DNA of 64,000 nucleotides from NCBI GenBank assembly GCA_029265085.1, contig JAJUJY010000002.1:1-64000 (forward strand). The letters are read 5' to 3'. Under the pieces are notes generated by a model. It had not been told where the DNA came from. It searched no databases and saw only the letters and a program-made list of their open reading frames with translations. Below, piece after piece: positions 8,688-17,178 of this stretch. How positions within the stretch are numbered: position 1 is the stretch's first letter; the number at the start of each line of letters is the position of its first letter. Both the position numbers and the translations under genes were made by a program. The stretch is from Chloroflexota bacterium (lineage in GTDB: Bacteria; Chloroflexota; Anaerolineae; Anaerolineales; Anaerolineaceae).

Positions 8688-8718
8688 ATTGGGTGCGGTG
8701 AGGCTTGCCGCACCCAAT
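8688..8718 (+). terminator. Terminator-like hairpin after the DUF5666 lipoprotein gene
   Basis: ATTGGGTGCGG (8688-8698) pairs perfectly with CCGCACCCAAT (8708-8718). The following sequence has no uninterrupted T run, so termination may be weak. Confidence 0.5.
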
Positions 8719-8763
8719 CCTACGGTAAAAATAAAGCGCAATGAAGAATTGGGATGACGATCG

Positions 8764-9372
8764 ATGATCTGGACGAACTGGCTTCAGTTATACTTAACTC
8801 AACCGTCTTATTCTCGTTTGAGAGAATCGGAGACTGAGTTGCTGTTTGCCCGTATCCAATCCATGGATCCTCATGCGCTGGCTGAGTTACACGATCAGTT
8901 GTATCCTCAGGTGTATCGCTACGTGTGCTACAGGGTTGATGATCCCCATCTTTGCGAAGACATCACGGCTGAAGTGTTTGTACGCCTTTTGGATGTGCTG
9001 CACACCCGAAAAAATGACATTCAAAGCGTAAAAGCCTGGCTTTTTGGGACGGCCAATCATTTGGTGATCGATCATCTGCGCCAGAAATACCGCCGTCCGG
9101 TTGAAAATATTGATACACAAAACCACCTGACGGATGGAACTTCACCAGAGAAGGTGTCAGATCATCATTTTGTACAGCATGAATTACGTCGGGCGCTGCA
9201 AAAATTGACCAAAGAGCAGCAGCATGTGCTTTCTTTGCGTTTTTCACAAGAATTATCGATTGAGGAGACTGCGCAGTTAATGAAAAAGTCAGTCAGCGCT
9301 GTGAAGGTTTTGCAATTTCGCGCTTTGGCTGCTCTGCGAAAGCATTTGATCGGGAGTGATCCACATGACTAA
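8764..9372 (+). CDS. RNA polymerase sigma factor, ECF type (sigma-70 family)
   Basis: This 202-residue protein has the two-domain layout of ECF sigma factors. Region 2 lies at about residues 30-110 (ALAELHDQLYPQVYRYV, then DITAEVFVRLL and AWLFGTANHLVIDHLRQ). Region 4 lies at about residues 140-195 (LRRALQKLTKEQQHVLSLRF, then IEETAQLMKKSVSAVKVLQFRAL, the helix-turn-helix). It directs RNA polymerase to a specific promoter set. The next gene overlaps its stop codon and encodes a one-pass membrane protein with a short cytoplasmic head, the usual position of an anti-sigma partner. The TTG- or ATG-initiated N-terminal 20 residues are less certain. Confidence 0.92.
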   Translation: MIWTNWLQLYLTQPSYSRLRESETELLFARIQSMDPHALAELHDQLYPQVYRYVCYRVDDPHLCEDITAEVFVRLLDVLHTRKNDIQSVKAWLFGTANHLVIDHLRQKYRRPVENIDTQNHLTDGTSPEKVSDHHFVQHELRRALQKLTKEQQHVLSLRFSQELSIEETAQLMKKSVSAVKVLQFRALAALRKHLIGSDPHD

Positions 9373-10519
9373 TCGCTCCAATTTTAATGATATTTTTGAA
9401 CACTGCTTATCGGCACTCCTGGCCGGAGAAACCATTGATCAGGTGTTAGCGGCATATCCAGAGCAGGCCAGTGAACTGCGCCCGTTGCTGCTTGCGGCAG
9501 CAAAAGCAGGGATGAAATCAGCTCAAATCACAGTTCCTGTCTCTGCACGAGCGCGCAGCCGGGCACGTTTTCTGGCTGAAGCCGAGCGAAGGGCAGCTCG
9601 TAAAGGCTGGTTCTGGATGCCTGCGCGCGCCCTGGGAACGCTGGCCTTGATCCTCCTGGCTGTTTTTGCCAGCCTGTTTGTCACCGGCCTGGCTTCTGCG
9701 GAAAGCCTGCCCGGCCAACCTTTATATCCCGTGAAGCGGGCAGTTGAGCAGGCTCAGCTGGCATTGACGACCAGTCAAACCGGCCGCTTGCTCCTGGAAG
9801 AGCGTTTTGATCAGCGCCGCGTGGGCGAGGCCAGGCAGTTGATCGACACCCGTCAAAGTCAGGCAGTGGATTTTGCTGGTTTTATGGTTTACGATGAACT
9901 GAATGGCTGCCAGGTGGCAGATATTCGCCTGCAATTAACGGCTGAACAAGAAATATTAGCGCAGACATTGAATGGCGCATACGTGGAGGTCCGTGGGAAC
10001 CTTCAGCCGGATGGTCTCCTGGCTGTTGATTCATTGAGCCTGCGATTATTCAGAATCAGCGGCGAACTGCTAGAAATGCAGCCGGAGGCGTGGGTGGTGG
10101 ATGGAATTCGTATCTCGCTGGCTTCTCTAACGCAGATTGTTGGGCAGCCAGTGCCTGGCGACTCGGTTTCCGTAACGGCCATTCGCCTTGCGGATGAGCG
10201 TTTCCTGGCGTTGTCGGCACGGGAAAGCTCTTTGGAGAGCGCTGAGCCAACCTACACGTTTAAACCGCTGCCTACTCAAACCCAGCGCCCCTCCACAACA
10301 CCCCAGCCTGTTCTTTCGCCGGAAGATTCACCGGCGGATGATGACCGCCAGACAAAAACGCCGGAGGTTGAACCTACCAGCGTGGACGATGGCGATGGCG
10401 GGGATCATTCGGGGGAGGATGGAGAAGCCACTCGTACCCCGGAAGATAATTCTGGGTCAGGGAAGACCCCCGAGACTGACGAGCCTTCTCGGACGCCAGA
10501 CCCAACCGATGATGACTAA
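9365..10519 (+). CDS. DUF5667/DUF5666-type membrane protein, probable sigma-factor partner
   Basis: This protein is 384 residues from the ATG at 9365, which has GGGAG at 9352-9356; an in-frame GTG at 9356 is less likely. The cytoplasmic head (about 1-80) holds a LLAGETIDQVLAAYPEQASEL stretch resembling the short N-terminal region paired with ECF factors. A membrane segment lies at about 88-110. It is followed outside by ESLPGQPLYPVKRAVEQAQLAL, the DUF5667 signature, then by two DUF5666-like strand sets (about 160-285). A Thr/Pro/Asp/Glu-rich tail ends the protein. It overlaps the sigma gene by 8 nt. I infer an anti-sigma or sensor role; no direct sequence motif proves it. Confidence 0.68.
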   Translation: MTNRSNFNDIFEHCLSALLAGETIDQVLAAYPEQASELRPLLLAAAKAGMKSAQITVPVSARARSRARFLAEAERRAARKGWFWMPARALGTLALILLAVFASLFVTGLASAESLPGQPLYPVKRAVEQAQLALTTSQTGRLLLEERFDQRRVGEARQLIDTRQSQAVDFAGFMVYDELNGCQVADIRLQLTAEQEILAQTLNGAYVEVRGNLQPDGLLAVDSLSLRLFRISGELLEMQPEAWVVDGIRISLASLTQIVGQPVPGDSVSVTAIRLADERFLALSARESSLESAEPTYTFKPLPTQTQRPSTTPQPVLSPEDSPADDDRQTKTPEVEPTSVDDGDGGDHSGEDGEATRTPEDNSGSGKTPETDEPSRTPDPTDDD

Positions 10520-10525
10520 AAAAGA

Positions 10526-10562
10526 AAACAAGCCGCTGCCTTTTTGGGGCAGCGGCTTGTTT
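10526..10562. terminator. Bidirectional intrinsic terminator
   Basis: A perfect 15-bp stem (10526-10540 with 10548-10562) has a 7-nt loop. A-rich and T-rich flanks let it serve the sigma operon on the plus strand and the HIT gene on the minus strand. Confidence 0.85.
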
Positions 10563-10568
10563 CTATTG

Positions 10569-11063
10569 TTATTTTGATTTCGGATTGTGCCAGGCGTCGT
10601 ACAGCCGTTGGTAGGTGTCTTCTAATGTTTCTGGTAAGACCCGCGTCTCTCCCAGGGTGGACATAAAGTTCGTGTCGCCTGTCCAGCGCGGCACAACGTG
10701 GAAATGCACATGGCTGGCAATTCCGGCTCCGGCAACTGCGCCAATGTTTGCCCCGATATTAAATCCTTCGGGTTGGTACACCTCTCGCAGCACACCCATT
10801 GCCCGCGAGAGCAGACTCATAATTTCGGTATGGGTTTGAGGATCTAATATTTCAAAAGTAGGTTGGTGCTCATAAGGTACGACCATTAAGTGGCCGCTGG
10901 TGTAAGGGAACCGGTTCAATATTACAAAAGCCAGTTCTCCGCGCGCAATAATTAAATTTTCTGCGCTGTCTGCCTGTTGGATTGCGTTGCAAAAGACGCA
11001 GCCCGGGGTTGGTTCGTGATTCAGGATATATTTCATCCGCCAGGGAGACCAGAGATGATCCAT
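10569..11063 (-). CDS. HIT-family hydrolase (diadenosine polyphosphate hydrolase-like)
   Basis: This 164-residue protein carries the histidine triad HVHFHVVPRW near residues 118-127, preceded by the usual GANIGAVAGAGIASH segment. The N-terminal WSPWRMKYILNHEPTPGCVFCNAI is typical of the Ap4A hydrolase/phosphorylase branch of HIT proteins and includes a CxxC-like pair (Cys-x2-Cys). The middle histidine acts as nucleophile on the alpha-phosphate of nucleotides such as Ap4A. The start is the ATG preceded by CAGGTG. It is a single gene convergent with the sigma operon, sharing its terminator. I am confident of the family, less so of the substrate. Confidence 0.92.
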   Translation of the reverse strand: MDHLWSPWRMKYILNHEPTPGCVFCNAIQQADSAENLIIARGELAFVILNRFPYTSGHLMVVPYEHQPTFEILDPQTHTEIMSLLSRAMGVLREVYQPEGFNIGANIGAVAGAGIASHVHFHVVPRWTGDTNFMSTLGETRVLPETLEDTYQRLYDAWHNPKSK

Positions 11064-11294
11064 TTTTTACACCTGTTTCTTAGGATGGTCTGGCAATCGC
11101 CAGAAATAAAGTGTATTTTGCTGAACGGCGGCGATTTTAACCGCTATCCCCCATCTCTTCTATTGAAAGTTATTGTATCAAAGAAGTCCACATGCGAACA
11201 GTTGTTATTTTGCTTAAGGTTTGTTTAAGATAATCATCCCAAAGTCGATTTTGGTTTTTTACGCGATTTTTTCAGGAAATTTTCTTTCGGTTGA

Positions 11295-11323
11295 TTGACA
11301 TGTGCTTACTCTCAGGGTATGCT
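11295..11323 (+). promoter_or_regulatory. Promoter of xseA, nearly leaderless
   Basis: A perfect TTGACA (11295-11300) and TATGCT (11318-11323) are spaced by 17 nt. The predicted start of transcription is only about five bases before the likely xseA ATG at 11335. Confidence 0.65.
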
Positions 11324-11334
11324 ATGCAGTGCTT

Positions 11335-12561
11335 ATGTTGCAGCCAAATTTGTTTGCCCCGGTTTCTTTAACGGTCACGGACCTGACTCATTACCTGCGC
11401 CAACTGCTGGAGAGCGATGAAGTCTTGCAGGATATCTGGGTGTTGGGAGAGGTCTCTAACCTTTCCCGGCCAAGTTCCGGTCATATTTACTTTACGTTAA
11501 AAGATCAGGGGGCTTCTTTGCGCTGCGTGATTTGGCGAAATACGGCCATGCGGATGCAAATGGCGCTGCAAAATGGGATGGCAATTGAAGCGCATGGCGC
11601 CATCAGTTTGTATGAACGAGACGGCCAATACCAGCTGTATATTGATACCCTGCGCCTTGCCGGAGAAGGACGCCTGTACCAGGAATTTCTGCGCCTCAAA
11701 GCGCGTCTTGAGAGTGAAGGTCTGTTTGATCCGGAACGAAAACGGCCTGTTCCAGCTTTCCCGCACAGGATTGGCATCGTTACTTCACCGACGGGGGCTG
11801 CCTTGCAGGATATGCTAAATACACTGCGGCGGCGCTTCCCCCTGGCTGAAGTTATCCTCGCGCCTGCGGCAGTGCAGGGTGAAGAAGCGCCCCTGGCGCT
11901 TGTGGCAGCGCTGCGGCTGCTTGGACAGCGGGTGAAACCTGATGTGATCATCATGGCGCGCGGCGGTGGTTCACTGGAAGATTTATGGGCGTTCAATGAT
12001 GAGCGGGTTGTGCGCGAAATCGTTGCTTCGCCTGTGCCGGTGATTACCGGCATTGGTCATGAAACAGACTTTACCCTGGCCGATTTTGCAGCCGATCTGC
12101 GCGCACCTACCCCAACGGGAGCGGCCGTCCTGGCTACACCGGATGCGGCAGATTTGCGGGTGGATGTGCGCGAATTGGCCAGCCGCCTGAACACTGTCTT
12201 TGCAGCCCGCCTGGATGCGGAAGTCAGTCGTTTCGACCAGGTACATTATCGCCTGGAACGCTTATCGCCGCTGCGGCAAATTCAAAATGACCGCCAACGG
12301 ATGGATGAATTAAGCGAACGGATGGGCCGCGGAATTGCGGCGGTGATTCGTTTGCAACGCGCGCATTTAACCGGGCTGGAAAGCCGCCTGGAATCACTCA
12401 ATCCGCTGGCTGTTTTGCAGCGTGGGTATGCGGTGGTGCGTGCTGCTGACGGCGCGGTATTGACCAGTGTCCGGCAGGTTCAACCAAACGATGAGGTCGT
12501 GGTTCGCCTTGTCGATGGGCAGTTTACCGCACAGGTGCATGATATATCTACCTCAACATGA
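11335..12561 (+). CDS. xseA: Exodeoxyribonuclease VII large subunit
   Basis: This protein is 408 residues from the ATG at 11335; an in-frame start at 11302 would lie inside the promoter. The N-terminal OB-fold (about 1-100, with VLGEVSNLSRPSSGHIYFTLKD) precedes the catalytic domain, which has the family motifs GIVTSPTGAALQDMLNT, IIMARGGGSLEDLWAFN and the GIGHETDFTLADFAADLRAPTPTGA stretch. A coiled-coil region and the C-terminal LNPLAVLQRGYAVV complete it. With XseB it degrades single-stranded DNA to short oligonucleotides in repair and recombination. xseB follows 20 nt downstream with its own ribosome binding site. Length and motifs are intact. Confidence 0.96.
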   Translation: MLQPNLFAPVSLTVTDLTHYLRQLLESDEVLQDIWVLGEVSNLSRPSSGHIYFTLKDQGASLRCVIWRNTAMRMQMALQNGMAIEAHGAISLYERDGQYQLYIDTLRLAGEGRLYQEFLRLKARLESEGLFDPERKRPVPAFPHRIGIVTSPTGAALQDMLNTLRRRFPLAEVILAPAAVQGEEAPLALVAALRLLGQRVKPDVIIMARGGGSLEDLWAFNDERVVREIVASPVPVITGIGHETDFTLADFAADLRAPTPTGAAVLATPDAADLRVDVRELASRLNTVFAARLDAEVSRFDQVHYRLERLSPLRQIQNDRQRMDELSERMGRGIAAVIRLQRAHLTGLESRLESLNPLAVLQRGYAVVRAADGAVLTSVRQVQPNDEVVVRLVDGQFTAQVHDISTST

Positions 12562-12581
12562 GGTGTTTGAAGGAGTCTGGT

Positions 12582-12818
12582 ATGGCAAAAAAAGCACTTC
12601 CCTCGATCGAATCTCTGACGTATGAGCAGGCCTTTCAGGAACTGGAGTCGGTAGTGGCCCTGTTGGAAAGCGGCCAGCAGGCCCTGGAAGATTCCCTGGT
12701 GCTTTATGAACGCGGTCAGGCGTTGGCGAAGCACTGCACGGACCTCCTGGATAAGGCGGATTTACGCGTGACCCAAATCGATGGCCGTGAAGCGGCCTCT
12801 GGGGCGGGTGAGGAATAG
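12582..12818 (+). CDS. xseB: Exodeoxyribonuclease VII small subunit
   Basis: This 78-residue protein starts at the ATG at 12582, which has AAGGAG six bases upstream; the in-frame upstream codons would overlap xseA and lack a binding site. The sequence holds the small-subunit pattern: SYEQAF-like LTYEQAFQELESVVALLESGQQALEDSLVLYERGQALAKHC, two helices that wrap around XseA. Several copies bind each large subunit and are needed for nuclease activity. The C-terminus is a short charged and glycine-rich tail. It lies directly after xseA, the standard arrangement. Confidence 0.95.
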   Translation: MAKKALPSIESLTYEQAFQELESVVALLESGQQALEDSLVLYERGQALAKHCTDLLDKADLRVTQIDGREAASGAGEE

Positions 12819-12823
12819 TCCGT

Positions 12824-13279
12824 ATGATGGCAGAGCTTTTATCCAATCGTGTACTGATTGCTGCCTTAATTGGCTGGTTTTTAGGCCAGTTCTTAAAAGT
12901 ACCGATTGAATATATGTTAAAACGGCGCTGGAATTGGGCGTTGTGGTTCAGTTCCGGCGGTATGCCCAGTTCCCATTCATCCTTGATGGTTTCGACCACG
13001 CTTTCGATCGGGCTTTTTCACGGCTTTGATAATCCGATCTTTGCGCTGGCATTTGCCATTTCAATGATTGTGATTTATGATGCCGCCGGGGTGCGCCGCC
13101 AGGCCGGGTACCATGCACAAAAAATTAACCTGATTTTTTCTGAGCTGCTGGCCGGACACCCTATTCCGCAGGAACGGTTAAAAGAAGTGCTTGGGCATAC
13201 ACCGCGCCAGGTGATTGGCGGTATTTTCCTGGGGATTATTGTTGCTTTTGGTGTGTGGTTGATCTGGCCGGTTCGGTAA
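12824..13279 (+). CDS. Divergent PAP2 family membrane protein (DUF212)
   Basis: This 151-residue protein has about four membrane segments and the divergent-PAP2 signature: SSGGMPSSHSSLMVSTTLSIG near residues 46-66, DAAGVRRQAGYHA near 86-98, and a GHTPRQVIGGIFLG stretch near the C-terminus. The family (YuiD-like) resembles phosphatidic acid phosphatases but lacks one conserved motif, and its substrate is not established. It starts 5 nt after xseB and is probably co-transcribed; the link with exonuclease VII is positional only. Two consecutive ATG codons at 12824 and 12827 are possible starts. Confidence 0.88.
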   Translation: MMAELLSNRVLIAALIGWFLGQFLKVPIEYMLKRRWNWALWFSSGGMPSSHSSLMVSTTLSIGLFHGFDNPIFALAFAISMIVIYDAAGVRRQAGYHAQKINLIFSELLAGHPIPQERLKEVLGHTPRQVIGGIFLGIIVAFGVWLIWPVR

Positions 13280-13299
13280 TTATTTTCATTGATTTGAAA

Positions 13300-13330
13300 A
13301 TAAGGACGGGTTGTTTTCAGCCCGTCCAAT
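13300..13330 (-). terminator. Intrinsic terminator of the nurA-herA operon
   Basis: On the minus strand, GGACGGG (13321-13327) pairs with CCCGTCC (13304-13310) across a 10-nt loop and is followed by TTATTTT. A second AT-rich inverted repeat (13281-13302) lies just beyond, facing the convergent gene. Confidence 0.65.
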
Positions 13331-13334
13331 TGCT

Positions 13335-15056
13335 TTAAAATCCCAGTTCTTTGAGTATCTGGTCCTGTGACCGCTGCGACTCAGCGGCTTTGCCGAGTAA
13401 TTCTTGCCAGAAGCGCTCGTCATAGCGCCGTGAGCGCACCGGCAAGGGCATGGGCACACCCCATCCCAGCAGCAGCACTTCTTCCTTTGGCTGTAAGCGG
13501 GAAAGCATGCCGCGCAGCGTGTCGCGTCCAGCCAGCCCAGAGAGTACTGCGGCGACATCCGATTCGTCACCCAGCCAGCCGGAAATCCGTGTGCCAAGCT
13601 GAGACATGACCTCGTCATAAATTTGCGAGGGGCGCTGGTCAATGATGAGTAAGGTAACGTAATATTTGCGCAGTTCGCGCGCAATGGTGCTGAAGGCGGT
13701 CTGGGCAGCCATCTCGCGGTTGAGCAATTTGTGCGCTTCTTCTACCACAATCACCAGCGGGCGCGGTTCTTTCTCGCCGTGGGTACGGAACTGGTTGGTG
13801 CGCACTTCCCAGGCCTGGCGGATGCGGCGGGTGAGCAGGTTGGTCACCAGCAGATAGTCCAGATCGCTTTCATGGTCAGCAAAGGATAAGATGATGTGTT
13901 TGCCTTCTTCCAGGTGTTTAATAATTTCTCCCAGGCTGTCCGCGGCGGGTCTTTCGACCACGTAAGGCAGATTAAAGACCCGGCCCAGTTTGCTGTGCAG
14001 AGCTTCCGCGGCGGCAACATGGATGCCGTTGGCATTTGCCCAGGCGGCCACACTGTCTGGCGCGGGAAATTTCTTGCCGTTCTCGTCCTCCATCATGGCA
14101 CCGACTTTGAGTGCTTTAAATTCGCGCAGCCAGTTTTTGCGCCCAAAGCTCTGTACCAGCGCATCCAGGGTGGCCGGAGTGGTTTCTTTGAGGTTTAACT
14201 CACGGGTGAGCATCTCGATATCTTCCGGTTGGATATCTTCTTCAGCCAGTTCAAGATTGAAATCGGGAACCTGGTTGCGGATGGTTGCCCCGCGTCCCAG
14301 GCCGACCACACGCACGCGCGAGGTGAACTTGGTTTTCAGACCGATCACACGGGAGTTGGTATCCGAGGCGGTATCGTCATAGCCGTACTCGTTGTGCATG
14401 TCAAAGACCAGCAGCGAGGATTTGTTGTATTGGATTAACCCGGCCAGGATGATGCGGGTGAGGAAAGATTTGCCTGTTCCGGTGGCGCCAAAAATACCCG
14501 AAGAACGCTGCACAAACTTTTCCAGGTCAATGCAGATCGGGTGATTTTGCTCGCGGGTGGTGCCGATTTTAAAATTTTTCTCGCTTGGTGTGCCAAAGAT
14601 TGTCCCAACATCGGCGGCATCCGCCTGGCGTACCAGGGCGTGGTGGGCAGGCACGGTTTTTACGGGCAGGGGGTAATTTTTGTCTTCCGGGTGAGCTGCC
14701 CGCCAGGCCGGATACTCCGGCGAGGCCGGGTCGGGACCGGTTTCAAGCATCAGGGCGGGCATCACTTCCAGGTTGGTGAAGAGGGTTTGCCCATGCAGCA
14801 GGCGGGCCAGGCCTTGCGGCAGGCGGGTTTCGGTTTGTTCGTCAGCAAAGCGCGGGTCGGTTGCGCCCAGCTGCAAATCGGTAACCAGGCCGTAAAACTG
14901 GTAGTCTCCCGACTCAATGACGACAAACGAGCCTTCTTGCACGCTTTGCGGAGGAACGGTGAGGCGCACGCGCAGGTTTTCTTTCAGGCCGCCGCCAACA
15001 ACATAGCCAATTTCGCGGGCTGGTTCATTTGGTTGGAGAGATGAATTGTCGGTCAT
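13335..15056 (-). CDS. herA: HerA-like hexameric DNA translocase (DUF87 ATPase)
   Basis: This 573-residue protein has an N-terminal HAS-barrel (about residues 14-105) and a HerA/FtsK-type RecA domain. Walker A is GATGTGKS at about 190-197; the Walker B region is PLVIVVEEAHKLL, with the catalytic glutamate. A helical insertion (about 260-390) lies between them. The DQRPSQIYDEVMSQLGTRI segment near 475-495 is the conserved sensor and arginine region. HerA pumps DNA into the NurA nuclease to resect double-strand ends. A nurA-like gene and a stand-alone HAS-barrel gene lie upstream on the same strand, so a resection complex is likely, although a membrane protein gene separates them. Confidence 0.88.
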   Translation of the reverse strand: MTDNSSLQPNEPAREIGYVVGGGLKENLRVRLTVPPQSVQEGSFVVIESGDYQFYGLVTDLQLGATDPRFADEQTETRLPQGLARLLHGQTLFTNLEVMPALMLETGPDPASPEYPAWRAAHPEDKNYPLPVKTVPAHHALVRQADAADVGTIFGTPSEKNFKIGTTREQNHPICIDLEKFVQRSSGIFGATGTGKSFLTRIILAGLIQYNKSSLLVFDMHNEYGYDDTASDTNSRVIGLKTKFTSRVRVVGLGRGATIRNQVPDFNLELAEEDIQPEDIEMLTRELNLKETTPATLDALVQSFGRKNWLREFKALKVGAMMEDENGKKFPAPDSVAAWANANGIHVAAAEALHSKLGRVFNLPYVVERPAADSLGEIIKHLEEGKHIILSFADHESDLDYLLVTNLLTRRIRQAWEVRTNQFRTHGEKEPRPLVIVVEEAHKLLNREMAAQTAFSTIARELRKYYVTLLIIDQRPSQIYDEVMSQLGTRISGWLGDESDVAAVLSGLAGRDTLRGMLSRLQPKEEVLLLGWGVPMPLPVRSRRYDERFWQELLGKAAESQRSQDQILKELGF

Positions 15057-15111
15057 AGTTTGTCCTGGTTTGGTTTATTCAACCGTGTGTAAAAAAAGAC
15101 GTTTGAAGGAT

Positions 15112-17163
15112 TTAGGGTTTGTACTGGTAGATGACCCAGCTATCTTTCCCAATGGTTTGAACGGGACGGTAGTTCTGGCAAATCCAATGAAATACCTGTT
15201 GTAAACCGGGTTGAGCTGGCGTATCCGGGTAAGCGCACAGTCCTTCTTCAGGAATCTGCACCAGTGGATTGTTAATATCCTGTGTGTCAATGATAAGCTC
15301 AGGAGGGTGTTGCTGCAAATCTTGCAAGAAGATGTCAATGTATTTGGCACTGATTGGTCCGGGTGTATAGAATGGCAGGGTAAAGAAAAAGCGCGAGGGG
15401 GCATTCCGACCGGATAAGGTATAAACTTGTGCTTTTGATCCCCAGGTCATGATTCGGTCGGTTTTTTGCGTGTTTTCTTTGATGAAATCGGCAGTTTTGC
15501 TGATGGTGTATTCTGTTGATAACGGTAAGGAGTGCAAAAGGCTGTTAAGCGGTGCAAAGGTAAACCAGCCGCAGATCAGAATCAAGACAATGGCCTGGCT
15601 AATCCGCCCAAATTTGAGAAAGTTAAGGCTCACAGTCCAAACAAGATAGGCACTTAAGATCAGAAGGGCAGGCCAAATGCTGAGGTAATAATGCGGGAAA
15701 TTTCTGGTTGAGGTATTAACCAAGATCAATTCAATAAAAAAATTGAATAATCCGAAATGCAGCAACCGGGTTATTTCTTTGTTTGCCGGTATAAGCGAAG
15801 GAAATTTTTTGATCAAGTTGGAAAGAAGGGCACTCATACCCAGGATGAGAACGGAAAGCAAGGCAATCCGGTAGAAGGGGGAATATCCCCAGAGATTTTG
15901 AATGGTTTGCTCAACAGCGCTGATTCTGGATACAAGATTGGACCCCGTATAAGAAAAATTATAACCAAAAGCACCTTCCCAATATTCAAATGCATTTCCC
16001 TGTAGGCCAAACCAGAATAGGACCAGTCCATTCACCAGCATAAACCCGGCAGCGATTTGAGTAATCAGCTTGAGGTGTTTCGTATGACGGTCTTTGACCC
16101 ATAGAATGATTTCAAAAATAAGGATCGCAGCCCAAACCCCAATTTGTGTTTGTTTAAATAAAAAGGCCGCCGCAGCCGCCATACCGCTGAAAATTCCAGC
16201 CCAGCGGGAATATCGTATGGACGGTGTAAGATAGAGGAATAGTCCGGCCCAAATAAATAATAATGCGTACTGTTCGGTTAAATTCCCGCGTTGAAGGATA
16301 AATACAATATTGATCAGTCCGCAAAATGTGGTGAAAATTGCGGCCAGACGGCCGAAATATATCCGCAGGGTTGAAAAAGCCAGCCACCCCGTCAGCGCCA
16401 GGAATATCAGTTCCAGTGCCCAAACACCGATGAAGCTGTTACCACCGATCAGCAAACCCAGAGCGTTGATATAAAAAATTAACGGGGGTTTTTGATCCCA
16501 AAAATCAACGTAGATTAACTTGCCCTGGAGAATACTTGCGCCGCCGTATCTGAAAATGCTGGAGTCGTCCCAAAGAATGCGGGATGCAGGAATTGGGGAA
16601 GTCGGAAATAAAATCAAGGCACTTGTCAGCACCAGAAGACCGCCAATGAAAAGAAAAATTGGCTTTCCTGGAAAAACTTGTTGAATTTTTTCGCGAGACT
16701 TAATTTGCTGCCAAAGGATGAGCACAAAGATTTGAATACCAAAGAAGGCGATCCAGGCATATACAGGGTAGTACAGCAGCAGCATGCGCCGCAGCCCGAC
16801 CGGGTGGGTGGAAGGAGCCAGGACAGCCGAAAGCCCCAGCGCAGCCAATACTGCCGCAAGCGCAGCGGCAGCCCAGAACCAGCGATGCTGCGGATAAACC
16901 GGAAACGCAGCGGGGTGTTTTTGCCAAAAAATCCACATTCCCATTAAAAATGCCAGCATTGTAAAAAATGCAATCCCCACCGTGATTCTCCACTGCGGGA
17001 ATCCGCTAAACCAGGTCAGCGGATGAGGGTCGTTGTAAAAAATCGCAAAAATCCCGCTGAGCAGAGCGATATTGACGAGACTGAATGCGCGAATGAGCCT
17101 TCTTGCCGGAGGATTCGGCGGATGGCTGCCTGGCGTTGGCATGGATGCGGAATGTTGACTCAT
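15112..17163 (-). CDS. GT39-like polytopic membrane glycosyltransferase
   Basis: This 683-residue protein has some 12 or more hydrophobic spans. The GT39/ArnT-type signature is clear: an acidic pair in RILWDDSSIFRYGG (about residues 196-209), then VDFWDQKPPLIFYINALG (about 218-235), the loop that holds the acceptor or lipid-phosphate sugar donor. A soluble C-terminal part (about 540-683) contains NAPSRFFFTLPFYTPG and ELIIDTQDINNPL, as in large bacterial members. Such enzymes transfer sugars from polyprenyl-phosphate carriers to proteins or lipids outside the membrane. It starts 15 nt after the HAS-barrel gene and ends 55 nt before herA. That placement in a DNA-repair operon is odd. Confidence 0.8.
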   Translation of the reverse strand: MSQHSASMPTPGSHPPNPPARRLIRAFSLVNIALLSGIFAIFYNDPHPLTWFSGFPQWRITVGIAFFTMLAFLMGMWIFWQKHPAAFPVYPQHRWFWAAAALAAVLAALGLSAVLAPSTHPVGLRRMLLLYYPVYAWIAFFGIQIFVLILWQQIKSREKIQQVFPGKPIFLFIGGLLVLTSALILFPTSPIPASRILWDDSSIFRYGGASILQGKLIYVDFWDQKPPLIFYINALGLLIGGNSFIGVWALELIFLALTGWLAFSTLRIYFGRLAAIFTTFCGLINIVFILQRGNLTEQYALLFIWAGLFLYLTPSIRYSRWAGIFSGMAAAAAFLFKQTQIGVWAAILIFEIILWVKDRHTKHLKLITQIAAGFMLVNGLVLFWFGLQGNAFEYWEGAFGYNFSYTGSNLVSRISAVEQTIQNLWGYSPFYRIALLSVLILGMSALLSNLIKKFPSLIPANKEITRLLHFGLFNFFIELILVNTSTRNFPHYYLSIWPALLILSAYLVWTVSLNFLKFGRISQAIVLILICGWFTFAPLNSLLHSLPLSTEYTISKTADFIKENTQKTDRIMTWGSKAQVYTLSGRNAPSRFFFTLPFYTPGPISAKYIDIFLQDLQQHPPELIIDTQDINNPLVQIPEEGLCAYPDTPAQPGLQQVFHWICQNYRPVQTIGKDSWVIYQYKP

Positions 17164-17178
17164 CGATGAATGACTGGA

